64,000 nucleotides of DNA from Sphingopyxis solisilvae (GCF_015475875.1 NZ_JADKYM010000001.1:62001-126000), one strand, 5' to 3'. Positions 25,616 through 34,704 are shown, counted from the stretch's first letter. The notes: generated by a model not told the origin, from the sequence alone. Made by a program: numbers and translations.

Positions 25616-26732
25616 GGCTGAGCAGATCGGCCGGGGCGGAGCTTTCCTCCTCTTCCTCATCGCCCTCGAATTTGCTCAGGGTGACGCCGAGGAGGCGGAT
25701 GCCCTGTTCGGTGGGGAGCAGCGGCGCGAGGATCGCTTCGCCGGCCGCGAGCAGGGCGTTGCCGTCGGCGATCGGCGTCGCGACCGATTTCGCCCGCGTG
25801 ATCGTACGAAAATCGGCGTAGCGCAGCTTCAGCGTCACCGTCCGCCCGCGCGCGCCCTTCTTGGCGGCGCGATCCCACACGACGGTGCAGACATGCGCGA
25901 GCGCTTCGCGGATTTCGGTGTCGCTGACCAAGTCGTTGAAAAAGGTGCGCTCGCCGCCCAGCGACTTCAGCGGCCGGTTCGACTTGACCCGGCGATGGTC
26001 GATGCCGCGCGCCAGATTGTAAAGCCATTCGGCGCTGTTGCCGAAATGCGTCGCGAGCCATAGCGGGTCCCTGGCGGCGAGGTCCGCGCCCGAAAAGACG
26101 CCGAGCCCCTCCATCTTGGCCGCCGTCACCGGCCCGATCCCGTGGAAGCGGCGGATCGACAGCGTCTGCACAAATGCGGCGCCCTTTCCCGGCGGGATTA
26201 CCGTGAGGCCGTCGGGCTTGTTCTGGTCCGACGCCAATTTGGCGATGAACTTGTTGTAGGAAACCCCCGCCGAGGCGGTGAGGCCCGTTTCCTCGCGAAT
26301 GCGGCGGCGGATCAGCCGCGCGGTCGCGGTGGCGCTCCCCAGTCCTGCCTTGTCGGCGCTGACATCGAGATAGGCCTCGTCGAGCGACAGCGGTTCGACC
26401 TCGTCGGCATAGTCGCGAAAGATCGCGCGGATCTGGTGCGAAATGTCGCGATATACCTCGAACCGCGGTGGCACGAAAATCAGGCCCGGGCATTGGCGCT
26501 TCGCGGTGATGCTCGGCATCGCCGAGCGAACCCCGAATTTGCGCGCCTCATAGCTGGCCGCGGCGACGACACCGCGCCGCGACGAGCCGCCGACCGCGAC
26601 CGGTTTGCCGCGCAGCGCCGGGTCGTCGCGCTGTTCGACCGACGCGTAAAAGGCATCCATGTCGACATGGATGATCTTGCGAACGGGGCGTTCGGCAGCC
26701 TCGCCGGTCGGGGAATCCTGCACATCTTCCAC
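25608..26732 (-). CDS. dinB: DNA polymerase IV
   Basis: 374 residues. IIHVDMDAFYASVEQRDDPA is the first Y-family acidic motif, EPLSLDEAYLDVSADKAG carries the second (Asp-Glu), and FHGIGPVTAAKMEGLGVFSG is the helix-hairpin-helix part, followed by a little-finger domain (LGGERTFFNDLVSDTEI). It bypasses damaged bases with low fidelity. A near-match to the alphaproteobacterial LexA box (GTTC-N7-GTTC) lies 17 bases before its start, consistent with SOS control. Confidence 0.94.
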   Translation of the reverse strand: MEDVQDSPTGEAAERPVRKIIHVDMDAFYASVEQRDDPALRGKPVAVGGSSRRGVVAAASYEARKFGVRSAMPSITAKRQCPGLIFVPPRFEVYRDISHQIRAIFRDYADEVEPLSLDEAYLDVSADKAGLGSATATARLIRRRIREETGLTASAGVSYNKFIAKLASDQNKPDGLTVIPPGKGAAFVQTLSIRRFHGIGPVTAAKMEGLGVFSGADLAARDPLWLATHFGNSAEWLYNLARGIDHRRVKSNRPLKSLGGERTFFNDLVSDTEIREALAHVCTVVWDRAAKKGARGRTVTLKLRYADFRTITRAKSVATPIADGNALLAAGEAILAPLLPTEQGIRLLGVTLSKFEGDEEEEESSAPADLLSLI

Positions 26733-26748
26733 CAGCAGCGTTTAACAT

Positions 26749-26763
26749 GTTGCCCGAATGTTC
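26749..26763 (+). promoter_or_regulatory. Possible LexA box upstream of dinB
   Basis: GTTG-CCCGAAT-GTTC matches the alphaproteobacterial SOS pattern GTTC-N7-GTTC with one mismatch. It lies 17 bases before the dinB start codon, where repression would be effective. Confidence 0.3.
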
Positions 26764-26830
26764 TCAACGCCCGTCGTCGCGGCGCTTGACGCGCGCGACG
26801 TGAAATGGCAATCGCGCCAGCCTTGGCGAT

Positions 26831-26904
26831 GCGGGTATAGCATAGTGGTAATGCTCTAGCCTTCCAAGCTAGCTAGGCGGGTTCGATTCCCGCTACCCGC
26901 TCCA
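26831..26904 (+). tRNA. tRNA-Gly (anticodon TCC)
   Basis: GCGGGTA pairs with TACCCGC before TCCA. The anticodon stem CTAGC/GCTAG encloses CTTCCAA, giving anticodon TCC. T arm GCGGGTTCGATTCCCGC. 74 bases with CCA encoded. Confidence 0.95.
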
Positions 26905-27090
26905 TTCCCTCATTTCGGCCCAGGCGCCTTTGGCAGATTTCGACTGCCGTCCCGCCAGCGGGTTAACCCGATGGTCAAGTTTCTGCGCCAATGGAACGGG
27001 TCGGTCCCCCATCCTCCGGCGGCCATTTGGGCGGTCACCGCAGCCGGTGCGCGGACTGGGGAATAGCGGGCCGTTGCAGGGCAGACTGGC

Positions 27091-28185
27091 ATGAGCGAAC
27101 TCAAGATTTCCAGCGACACCACCGATTTTGAAGTGCCGGCGTCCCTGGATGAACAGGGCAAGCTGACCGACGATTGCGTGCGGCGCGCGCTGGCGACGAT
27201 GGACGCGCACGGTTTCGTTGTCCTGACCGACCTGCTTTCGAATGCCGAAGCGGCCTTCGGTCTCGACCTGATCCGTCAAACCATCGACGATCCCGAGCGC
27301 AACCGCTGCTCGTTCGCCAGCGAGACCGACAATCGTTATTTGCGGCGCGACTTTTGCTCGCTTCCCTCGAACGAGCCCGTCATCCGCTTTGCGGCCACAT
27401 TGTGCCAGCGGCTGGAGGGCGTTTTTACCGAATATTGCGGCAGGACGCGCGCGCTGCTCGAAGTCATCACCCTGACCAGCTACCGCGGATCTTCGCACCA
27501 ATATATCCACCGCGACCCGATGGGCGTGATCAGCCTGCTGGCGGCCGTGGAAGATGTATCGGAGGAGCAGGGCGGGACGGTGTTCGTACCGGGCACGCAT
27601 GGGTATAGCGGCGCCGAATACCGGCATGGCGGCGCGGCCGACGAGCTGATGCGCCTGTTCAGAATAGCGTGCAACTGGCGCGTCCTGCGCCACAATCTGA
27701 AAAAACTCTGGCGGATGCGCAAAAGCGGAGAGGCTCCCTTGGCCGACGGCGAGTTTCTCGACCGGGTGTTTTCGACCAGATGGGACCAGCATCAGCCGAA
27801 CCTGCTGCGCTTCGTGTTGGGCAAGAACAATGAATTCAGCATCCGCATGCTGGGTCCGCGCACTTTGTGGAAGCTGTATCGCCAGCGAAAAACGCTGAGC
27901 AGCCGGTTCCGCCTGGTACAGGCGGCGCCGCGCAAAGGAACGGTCATTCTGTATCGCAGCGATATCCTCCATGCCGGTCCCGACAACCGGTCGCCGGTGC
28001 CGCGGCGCCTGTTCGCGATGAGCATCGCGCGCGACGTCATCGATACCAAATATTGGCATGACGGATATTCGCCGCACCCGACCCTCACGGCCGAACCCCT
28101 TTGCCTGGGTGACCTGTTGGATCAATCGCCGCTGCTGCGACCTGCCGGCGCACCGGTTCGCCGTCCAAATGCTTTGGCGAGCTAG
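27091..28185 (+). CDS. Phytanoyl-CoA dioxygenase (PhyH) family protein
   Basis: 364 residues. The iron ligands of an Fe(II)/2-oxoglutarate oxygenase are readable: HQYIHRDPMGVISLL gives the H-x-D pair and RSDILHAGPDNRSPVPRR gives the distal His and the 2-oxoglutarate Arg. DAHGFVVLTDLLSNAEAAFG near the N-terminus is typical of PhyH. GGTVFVPGTHGYSGAEY is the central strand. The substrate cannot be told. It is alone after tRNA-Gly and overlaps the convergent FKBP gene by 4 bases. Confidence 0.82.
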   Translation: MSELKISSDTTDFEVPASLDEQGKLTDDCVRRALATMDAHGFVVLTDLLSNAEAAFGLDLIRQTIDDPERNRCSFASETDNRYLRRDFCSLPSNEPVIRFAATLCQRLEGVFTEYCGRTRALLEVITLTSYRGSSHQYIHRDPMGVISLLAAVEDVSEEQGGTVFVPGTHGYSGAEYRHGGAADELMRLFRIACNWRVLRHNLKKLWRMRKSGEAPLADGEFLDRVFSTRWDQHQPNLLRFVLGKNNEFSIRMLGPRTLWKLYRQRKTLSSRFRLVQAAPRKGTVILYRSDILHAGPDNRSPVPRRLFAMSIARDVIDTKYWHDGYSPHPTLTAEPLCLGDLLDQSPLLRPAGAPVRRPNALAS

Positions 28186-28676
28186 CCCGCGGGTTCGATG
28201 CCCAGCAGTTCGACGGTGAACAGCAACGTCGCAGCGCCCGGGATCGGGCCTTTGCCGTCGGGGCCATAGGCAAGCCGCGCGGAGATCGCGAGTTCGAGCT
28301 TGTCGCCGACGCCCATCAGCGCGACGCCCTCCTGCCAGCCCGGGATGACGCGATTGAGCGGAAAGCTGGTCGGGGTGCCGCGTTTGATCGAGCTGTCGAA
28401 CTCGCTGCCGTCCGCGAGCGTGCCGACATAATGGACCGTCACGACATCGGTCGGGTCGGGGCGGGCGCCGGTACCGTCGCCCGCGACGCGGCGCCACCGC
28501 AGCCCGCTGGGTGTTACCTGCCAGCCATCGGCGCCGTTACGCTCGGCCAGCGCCGCCATCTGGCGGTTTAGCCAAGCCGTGCCTTGGGTCGGTTGCGCGC
28601 TGGCGGCAACCGCGTGAGAAAGTGCCAGCGAGGCGGCAAGCAAGAGCAAATGCCGGGAGAGTCGGTTAGCGGACAT
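28182..28676 (-). CDS. FKBP-type peptidyl-prolyl isomerase, periplasmic
   Basis: 164 residues from the ATG at 28676; a longer frame upstream has no signal and no ribosome site. A signal peptide (LLLLAASLALSHAVAASAQ) directs it out. The FKBP fold is clear: VVTVHYVGTLADGSEFDSSI, then PTSFPLNRVIPGWQEGVALM and GDKLELAISARLAYGPDGKG, ending in a beta strand LLFTVELLGI. It should speed proline isomerisation in the periplasm. Confidence 0.93.
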   Translation of the reverse strand: MSANRLSRHLLLLAASLALSHAVAASAQPTQGTAWLNRQMAALAERNGADGWQVTPSGLRWRRVAGDGTGARPDPTDVVTVHYVGTLADGSEFDSSIKRGTPTSFPLNRVIPGWQEGVALMGVGDKLELAISARLAYGPDGKGPIPGAATLLFTVELLGIEPAG

Positions 28677-28888
28677 CGGAACCCCTGTTGGAACGCAGCG
28701 AAAGAAAGACACCGCCTTTCCATAGCGCCGCCTGTGCGATTTGACACCGTATGATTGGCGGAAGTGCGACATTGCGGGTGGCGTCGATGCGGCAGATCGG
28801 CGCGACGAGTCGTGTTGGAACGATGGATCGATCGGCGGCCCCGTTCGTTGGCCTTTTGCTCTAACCCTTTTCATCGACGGAGAAAAAA

Positions 28889-29125
28889 ATGCGCACTTCC
28901 CGGAAAATTCTTGTCGCGCTGGCCGCGGCCTCGACCGTCATCGCGCCGGTCGCTGCTTCCGCTGCGCCGGCTGCCGCTTCGGCCCGTGCCGGATCGGCGG
29001 TGAGCGGCGAAAGCAATCTTGAGGGCAATTCCAGCTGGATCATCGGTCTGGTCGGGCTGCTTGCCGGCATTACCGCAATCATATTGGTCAGCGACAAGGA
29101 CGAGGATTCGCCGGTCAGTCCTTAA
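28889..29125 (+). CDS. Small membrane protein of unknown function
   Basis: 78 residues: a signal peptide (MRTSRKILVALAAASTVIAP...ASAAPAA), a Ser/Gly linker, one membrane segment WIIGLVGLLAGITAIILVSD and a short acidic tail KDEDSPVSP. This layout of short exported membrane protein is frequent in Sphingomonadales. Function unknown. A strong terminator follows 26 bases after the stop, so it is its own unit. Confidence 0.8.
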   Translation: MRTSRKILVALAAASTVIAPVAASAAPAAASARAGSAVSGESNLEGNSSWIIGLVGLLAGITAIILVSDKDEDSPVSP

Positions 29126-29151
29126 TGGCAAGAACCTCGGCGCCAGCTTTG

Positions 29152-29182
29152 GACGGGGCGTGCCGCGCTGGCACGCCCCGTC
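29152..29182 (+). terminator. Strong intrinsic terminator
   Basis: A perfect 13-base stem GACGGGGCGTGCC/GGCACGCCCCGTC with a 5-base loop, followed by TTGT. It follows the small membrane protein gene. Confidence 0.85.
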
Positions 29183-29349
29183 TTGTATCGCGATGGCCGA
29201 TTCCGTTGCGCGCTGATGAACAGGGCTCGGTTTCTGCGACAAGTTGCGACAATTATCGCCCGATCCGGCAAGTTGCTGGGACAAAATGTGCCTAAAACGC
29301 CTTCATCGGAACCCGGCAACGGTCGGGTCAATTCCCGCGAAGGAGTTTG

Positions 29350-29934
29350 ATGATGTACAAAAAAATATCCCTTATGATGATCGGCGCCGCTCTGGTGGCG
29401 ACGCCCGCGCTGGCCGCGCCCGGCGGCGCAAAGGGCGATGGCGATCGCTCGCTGACCCGGGCCGAGGCGCAGACGCGCGCTGCCGAGAGGTTTGCAAAGA
29501 TGGACGTCAACAAAGACGGCAAGATCGATGCCGCCGATCGCGCCGCCAAGCGCGCCGAAATGCAGGCCAAGCGCTTTGCCAGCCTCGATACCAATGGTGA
29601 CGGCAGCATCAGCCGCGCCGAATGGGACAACCAGAATGCCGATCGTGCTGCAAAACGCGCCACGCGGGTCGCAGCGGGGGAAGCCCGTGAGGGCAAGCGT
29701 CATGCCATGCGCGGTCCGGGCAAGCGTGGCGGTCAGTACGCCATGGGCGGTCGGATGATGCGCGGAGCGGATGGCAACCAAGCGATGAGCCTCGCCGAAT
29801 TCCAGACCGCGGCGCTTGCTCGCTTCGATGCCGCCGACGCAAACAAGGATGGCGTGGTAACGGCCGAGGAACGCCAGGCGCAGCGCGCAGCGTGGCGTGC
29901 CCAGCGCGGTACCACGGCGCCAAAGGCTCAATAA
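29350..29934 (+). CDS. Secreted EF-hand protein
   Basis: 194 residues from the ATG at 29350 (29353 equally likely; AAGGAG lies just before). A signal peptide ends near PALAAPGG. Three EF-hand loops are visible: DVNKDGKIDAAD (about 52-63), DTNGDGSISRAE (about 80-91) and DANKDGVVTAEE (about 165-176), each with the acidic residues for calcium. The rest is basic, with KRxAxR repeats. It lies just before a two-component pair, an arrangement common in sphingomonads, and may feed it a calcium or envelope signal. That link is inferred. Confidence 0.85.
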   Translation: MMYKKISLMMIGAALVATPALAAPGGAKGDGDRSLTRAEAQTRAAERFAKMDVNKDGKIDAADRAAKRAEMQAKRFASLDTNGDGSISRAEWDNQNADRAAKRATRVAAGEAREGKRHAMRGPGKRGGQYAMGGRMMRGADGNQAMSLAEFQTAALARFDAADANKDGVVTAEERQAQRAAWRAQRGTTAPKAQ

Positions 29935-30064
29935 TCTGGCGGGATCCGGCGGCGGAGGCGAGCTTCTTCCCCCTCCCGGCATTGCCTTCGCTGCGGCTCC
30001 CTGCCAGCTATCGCCCATCGGTCCGTCGGACCGGTGGGCGAACTATTTTCCGGATGAAAGAACG

Positions 30065-30799
30065 ATGACCGATATTGGCACTCCGCGCATCCTGCTGATC
30101 GATGACGAACCGTCGATCCGCGAACCGCTCGCCGAATATCTGACGGCGCAGGGCTTTGCGGTGACGGACGCCGCCAGCGCGGCGGAGGCGCGATCGGTAT
30201 TGCGCGCGCAAGGCGTCGACCTGGTGGTCAGCGATATCATGATGCCGGGCGAGGATGGTTTGTCGCTCACGCGGCACCTGCGCGAGACGAGCGCGATCCC
30301 GGTCATCCTGCTCACCGCGCGCGCCGAGGATACCGAGCGGATCATCGGGCTGGAGATCGGCGCCGACGATTATGTCGTCAAACCGTTCAACCCCCGCGAA
30401 TTGGTGGCGCGCATCCGCACCGTGCTGCGCCGCACGCAGCAGGGCGGACGCACGCTCGATCCGGGCGGGGTATCCTATGCCTTTTCAGACTGGATCTTGC
30501 GCGAGGTCGAACGGGTGTTGGTCGACGCGGCGGGCAACGAAGTGGCGCTGTCGTCGGGCGAATATCATCTGCTGCACGCGCTGGTGCGCCATCCGCGCCA
30601 GGTGATGAGCCGCGACCGCCTGCTCGATCTGGTGCGCGGGCGCGAAGCCGACATCTTCGACCGCGCGATCGACAATCTGGTCAGCCGGTTGCGCAAGAAG
30701 ATCGAGGTCGACCCAGCGCATCCCCAGATCGTCAAAACGGTGTGGGGAGGCGGCTACACGCTGGCGTGCGAAGTCAAACGGATCGGAGCGACGGGATGA
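30065..30799 (+). CDS. OmpR-family response regulator
   Basis: 244 residues from the ATG at 30065. The receiver domain has the acidic pair DDEPSIREPL near the start, the phosphoacceptor Asp57 (DLVVSDIMMPGEDG), a Thr in LLTARA, and the Lys of VVKPFNPREL. The C-terminus is a winged helix (LSSGEYHLLHALVRHPRQVM and DNLVSRLRKKIEVDPAHPQI). It pairs with the histidine kinase whose ATG overlaps its stop. Targets are not apparent. Confidence 0.93.
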   Translation: MTDIGTPRILLIDDEPSIREPLAEYLTAQGFAVTDAASAAEARSVLRAQGVDLVVSDIMMPGEDGLSLTRHLRETSAIPVILLTARAEDTERIIGLEIGADDYVVKPFNPRELVARIRTVLRRTQQGGRTLDPGGVSYAFSDWILREVERVLVDAAGNEVALSSGEYHLLHALVRHPRQVMSRDRLLDLVRGREADIFDRAIDNLVSRLRKKIEVDPAHPQIVKTVWGGGYTLACEVKRIGATG

Positions 30800-32151
30800 A
30801 ATTTCGCCTGTGGCCGCGCGGCCTGATCGGCCAGCTCGTCTTTGCTGTCGCGTTGATGCTGTTCGTCGCGCAGGCGATCAACTTTGTCTTGCTGGTTCGC
30901 GGGCAAAAGCAGCAAGCGCTGGCGCACGGGGGCGGCATGGCGGTGGCGCGTATCGTCGATGCGCTCGACCGCGACCGGCGCGGCGAATTCGTACCGGACC
31001 GGCGCGGTCGCCGCGGCGATCCGGAGGTGCGCGACCGCGCGCAGAAGCTGGTGATCTCTGACCGGCCGGTGCCGCTGCCCGCGGGCGCCGTGCCGATGCG
31101 CGACCTAGCCGATTATGTCGCCAATCTGCTCAATGACGCCGACGTCGCAGCCCAATCGGTCGATGCCTGGGCGTTGCCGCAGCGGCCGCGGCTGCGCGCC
31201 AATATCCCCGGACGGACTGTCGTCGTGTCGGCCCGCATCGATGGCCGCTATATCGCCGTCCGCGGCCGTATCCCGACCAGCGGGAACCGGCTGCAGGGGT
31301 TTCTGGTGTGGCAAACCTTGTCTTTGTACCTGCTGCTGTTGGTTCCGATCATGGTCATCGCGTGGCGCGTGGCCGCGCCGCTGCGCGACCTGACCCGCGC
31401 GGCGCGGGCGAACCCGGCGCTGCGTGACGCGACGCCGGTGGAGGAAGAGGGGCCGTCCGATGTGCGGGACCTGATCACCGCCTTCAACGCCTATCGCGCG
31501 CGGATCGGGACAATGCTGGCCGACAAGGACCGCATGCTTGGCGCGGTCGGGCACGATCTGCGCACCCCGCTCGCCAGCTTGCGGGTGCGGGTGGAGCAGA
31601 TCGATGACGATGTGCTGCGCGACAAGATGATTGCGTCGATTGAGGAAATGACCGCGATGTTGACCGACATATTGGCGCTGGCGCGCTCGGGCGCGGGCAC
31701 GGAATCGCGCGAACCGGTGGCGCTACGTGGGTTGGCCGAAGAACTGGCGGCCGATTATCGCGAACGCGGCAAGGATGTGACCGTGGCTGCGGCCGCCGAT
31801 GCTGTGGTGGTCGCGCGCCCGTTGCTGCTGCGCCGTGCGCTCCGCAACCTGATCGACAATGCCGCGGCATACGGCACGCGCGCGCGGCTGTCGGTCGAGC
31901 GGGAGCAACGAGAGGTCAGGATCATCGTGTCCGACGATGGTCCCGGTCTGACGGACGATCAGATACGGACGCTGGTCGAGCCCTTTGCGCGCGGCGAGCA
32001 GTCGCGCAACCGGGCAACCGGCGGGTCGGGGCTGGGGCTTTCGATCGCGCGCGACATCGCCGAGGGCGAGGGCGGCGAACTGACGCTCCGCAATCGTGCC
32101 GACGGCGGTCTGGACGCGGTGATTACACTGCCGGCAGCGGCTCAGGCGTAA
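30796..32151 (+). CDS. Sensor histidine kinase
   Basis: 451 residues. Two membrane segments (about 11-33 and 171-190) flank a periplasmic sensor loop rich in Arg/Asp. A HAMP-like linker precedes the phosphoacceptor His253 (GAVGHDLRTPLASLRVRVEQ). The ATPase domain shows NLIDNAAAY (N box), DDGPGLTDDQ (G1) and GGSGLGLSIARDIA (G2). It phosphorylates the regulator encoded upstream; translation is coupled through the overlap. The 3' end overlaps the convergent thioesterase gene by 10 bases. Confidence 0.92.
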   Translation: MKFRLWPRGLIGQLVFAVALMLFVAQAINFVLLVRGQKQQALAHGGGMAVARIVDALDRDRRGEFVPDRRGRRGDPEVRDRAQKLVISDRPVPLPAGAVPMRDLADYVANLLNDADVAAQSVDAWALPQRPRLRANIPGRTVVVSARIDGRYIAVRGRIPTSGNRLQGFLVWQTLSLYLLLLVPIMVIAWRVAAPLRDLTRAARANPALRDATPVEEEGPSDVRDLITAFNAYRARIGTMLADKDRMLGAVGHDLRTPLASLRVRVEQIDDDVLRDKMIASIEEMTAMLTDILALARSGAGTESREPVALRGLAEELAADYRERGKDVTVAAAADAVVVARPLLLRRALRNLIDNAAAYGTRARLSVEREQREVRIIVSDDGPGLTDDQIRTLVEPFARGEQSRNRATGGSGLGLSIARDIAEGEGGELTLRNRADGGLDAVITLPAAAQA

Positions 32152-32942
32152 ATCGCAATCGCCTGGCTGCCGCTCAGCACCGGCTCGCCGGCGCGGTTCC
32201 ACAGCATCATGTCCTGCACCGACAAGCCGTGGCGGGCATAGCCGGTCTTGGCCGACAGCAGCCACCAACCATCGTCGGTTCGCGGATCGGCGGTGAGCAT
32301 GTTCACCGTCCAGTTCATCGAGCTGATCGGGCCGAACTGGCTGAAAAGCGCCATCGCCGCAGGCGGCAACGCGTCGCCCATCGCGAGCAGCGCGACCGCC
32401 GGGTGGCACGCGGGTTCCTCGACAAAACGCACCCAGGTCAGATATTCACCAACCTCGCTTTTCCACGCAAAGCGCGGGCCGGTCGTCGGGCGCATGTCGA
32501 AATGGCGGGTAAAGGCGGGGCGCGCGTGATGCTCGGGCACAGGCTCGAGCGTTTCGGGCGCCGGTGCATCAGGCATTGCCAGCCAATTATGGTCGAGATG
32601 ACTTTGGCGATCGGGCGAAAAGGCAAAGACCGCCGCGGTTCCGAAACCCGCGTCGCTCGACACGCCCGCGTCGACGAACAGCGAGGATTTCGACTGGCGC
32701 AGCACGCGGGTGTTCACGATGCAGTCGCCGCCGACCGGGCCGACAAAGCTGATCTGCGCATAGCGCAGCGGCGTGTCGGTCGGATGGAGCGCCATGGTCC
32801 CGGCGAGCGCGACCGCCGAGCTGATCCCGCCATAAGCGGTGCGCCCCTGCATCCAGCCGTCGTCGATATGCGCCTTTGCCACGCCGTCTTCGGTGCGCAG
32901 CGTCGAAAGCAGCGCGTCGAGCGCGCTGGGAGAGGTCGACAT
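32142..32942 (-). CDS. Acyl-CoA thioesterase, TesB-like
   Basis: 266 residues forming a double hotdog. GRTAYGGISSAVALAGTM near the start (the DUF/TesB-like N-domain) and WNRAGEPVLSGSQAIAIYA at the end match bacterial thioesterase family proteins. RYAQISFVGPVGGDCIVNTR is the first hotdog strand. It should hydrolyse acyl-CoA. It lies 7 bases after the reductase gene at 32950 and so shares the operator at 34124. Confidence 0.85.
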   Translation of the reverse strand: MSTSPSALDALLSTLRTEDGVAKAHIDDGWMQGRTAYGGISSAVALAGTMALHPTDTPLRYAQISFVGPVGGDCIVNTRVLRQSKSSLFVDAGVSSDAGFGTAAVFAFSPDRQSHLDHNWLAMPDAPAPETLEPVPEHHARPAFTRHFDMRPTTGPRFAWKSEVGEYLTWVRFVEEPACHPAVALLAMGDALPPAAMALFSQFGPISSMNWTVNMLTADPRTDDGWWLLSAKTGYARHGLSVQDMMLWNRAGEPVLSGSQAIAIYA

Positions 32943-32949
32943 CGTTCGG

Positions 32950-34119
32950 TTATTCCTCGACCTGGAAAGTCAGTCCGGCATGTTCGGTGAGCCGCGCGAT
33001 CAGCGCGTCGCCGAGCAGCGCGCCGGGGGTCCACACCCCGCCTTCGCCCTTGTTGGCGAGCAAGGCGATGCCGGTTTCCGCCAGCATCTTTGACGTCGAG
33101 CCATAGCCGGGGTCGCGGTCACCCTGTACGCTGGCGCGGACCGTCGTGCCGTCGGGATATTCGCCGATAAAGAGGATGTCGTAAAAGCCGTTTTCGCGCT
33201 CTTCCTTGCTCGGCCCTTCGCCGGGCTTGAGCTTCGATTCGCCGAACGGGTTCGCCTTCGCCATAGCTTCGGCCATCGCTTTTCCGGCGTCGCCGATCGT
33301 CGTCATCACCATCTCGTCATAAACCAGATCGGCGCCCCACGCGTGGCCGAGCAGGAAGTTGGTGCGGTGGACATTTTTGGTGTTGATCGGCGCCATGACG
33401 AAGGGCGCGGTCCAGGTGCCGGTGGCGCTGTCATATTCGGGGAACAGCCCGGTCGGCTGCGACGGTCCCTCGAAGCCGGGGGTCAGCGCGAAGCTGGATT
33501 TGAGCAGCAGCGCCAGCGACGGCTTTTTCGCGACCGCCTTCAAGGTTTCGGTCAGGCTGGCGATGGTGCCGCCCGATGCGCCGCCCGCCATTTTGCGGAC
33601 GCGGCCTTTGACGCGCGGCGCGGGCTTGCCATGGCGCTTCACAGCCTCGGCCTGCAGGAAATGGACGCCAAGATCGAAGGGGATCGAATCGAACCCGCAG
33701 CTGAAGGTAATGCGCGCGCCCGACGCTTTGGCCGCGGCTTCATGTTCGTCGATCATCTCGCGCATCCAGCCGGGTTCGCCGCACAGGTCGGCATATGCGG
33801 TGCCCGCCTTCACACACGCCGCGACGAGGTAGCTGCCGTAAAGCTGATAGGGGCCGACGGTGGTCAGAACGACGCTCGTGCGCGCGGCCATTGCGTCGAG
33901 CGTTGCGGGATCGCTGGCGTCGGCGACGACCAGCGGGGTATCGGCAGGCGCGCCGATCAAGTCGCGCACCTCGGCCAGCTTGGCCGAGCTGCGCCCCGCC
34001 ATCGCCCATTTCGGCGCATCCTTTCGGCCCGCATAATGCTGCGTCAGATATTCGGCAACGAGCCGACCGGTGAACCCGGTCGCGCCATAGACGATGATGT
34101 CAAACTCGCGGCTGGCCAT
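32950..34119 (-). CDS. Saccharopine dehydrogenase/trans-acting enoyl reductase family protein
   Basis: 389 residues. The N-terminus FDIIVYGATGFTGRLVAEYL is a Rossmann nucleotide motif. SVVLTTVGPYQLYGSYLVAA and CGFDSIPFDLGVHFLQAEAV are typical of the group that includes mycobacterial trans-acting enoyl reductases. It probably reduces an unsaturated acyl chain with NADPH, but the substrate is unknown. It forms an operon with a thioesterase. The ribosome site GGGAGG is part of the palindrome at 34124, so a bound protein could block translation too. Confidence 0.85.
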   Translation of the reverse strand: MASREFDIIVYGATGFTGRLVAEYLTQHYAGRKDAPKWAMAGRSSAKLAEVRDLIGAPADTPLVVADASDPATLDAMAARTSVVLTTVGPYQLYGSYLVAACVKAGTAYADLCGEPGWMREMIDEHEAAAKASGARITFSCGFDSIPFDLGVHFLQAEAVKRHGKPAPRVKGRVRKMAGGASGGTIASLTETLKAVAKKPSLALLLKSSFALTPGFEGPSQPTGLFPEYDSATGTWTAPFVMAPINTKNVHRTNFLLGHAWGADLVYDEMVMTTIGDAGKAMAEAMAKANPFGESKLKPGEGPSKEERENGFYDILFIGEYPDGTTVRASVQGDRDPGYGSTSKMLAETGIALLANKGEGGVWTPGALLGDALIARLTEHAGLTFQVEE

Positions 34120-34123
34120 ATAT

Positions 34124-34153
34124 GCCTCCCTTTACGTAAACGTAAAGGGAGGC
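34124..34153. promoter_or_regulatory. Perfect 14+14 palindrome with operator core
   Basis: GCCTCCCTTTACGT-AA-ACGTAAAGGGAGGC. The core TTTACGT-N2-ACGTAAA equals that before the enoyl-CoA hydratase at 22523. It is 4 bases before the start codon and includes the ribosome site, so it may act on DNA as an operator and on RNA as a hairpin. Confidence 0.65.
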
Positions 34154-34188
34154 TAGCTCAGCATGACGCCGATGCCAAGCACCAAGCG

Positions 34189-34704
34189 TCAGCGGCGCCA
34201 GAAGGGGCGTTTTTCGACGACCACCGTTTCGCCAACCGCCGCTTCTGCGCGGCCCTCGGCGCGCGCGGCGCGCACTTCGGCTTCGGTGGCGCGGAGCTGC
34301 GCGTCACGGGTAGCGAGTTCGTCGCGGCGGCGCTGGCGCAGCGCGTCATAGCTCCAGCGCGTATGGCCATAACCGAACAGCGCGAGCAACCCGCCCGCGA
34401 TCGCCAGATTCTTCATCGCGGCCATTGCCTGCACCGGATCGGTAAATTCGCGGTGGAAGAACAGGATCGTCGCTAGGACAAAGCCCGCGAGCAGCACCGA
34501 CCACATCCGCACCGCTATGCCGAGCGCGATGCAAACGCCCGCTATCAGTTCGAACAGGCCGACGGGGATGGCGAGGCCGGCGGGCAGCCCGGTGGCGGTG
34601 ATCATCGCATTGGTATCGTTGACGTGAATCAGCTTGTTGATTCCCGACACGATGAAAATCAGTGAAATGAAAAGGCGCCCGATAAAGACAGCGATCATGG
34701 ACAT
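34189..34704 (-). CDS. DoxX family membrane protein
   Basis: 171 residues with four hydrophobic segments. IGRLFISLIFIVSGINKLIH and FELIAGVCIALGIAVRMWSV are the DoxX pattern (an R...F..sG..K.. first helix). GFVLATILFFHREFTD and MAAMKNLAIAGGLLALFGYG follow. A basic, charged C-terminal tail of about 50 residues is added. GGAGGATTGACGC precedes the ATG. DoxX proteins act in membrane redox or oxidoreductase complexes, but the role here is unclear. Confidence 0.88.
   Translation of the reverse strand: MSMIAVFIGRLFISLIFIVSGINKLIHVNDTNAMITATGLPAGLAIPVGLFELIAGVCIALGIAVRMWSVLLAGFVLATILFFHREFTDPVQAMAAMKNLAIAGGLLALFGYGHTRWSYDALRQRRRDELATRDAQLRATEAEVRAARAEGRAEAAVGETVVVEKRPFWRR

Noticed and set aside
26893..28497. 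A 534-codon open frame opposite the PhyH gene
   Set aside because: Runs against both PhyH and FKBP frames, which have catalytic motifs.
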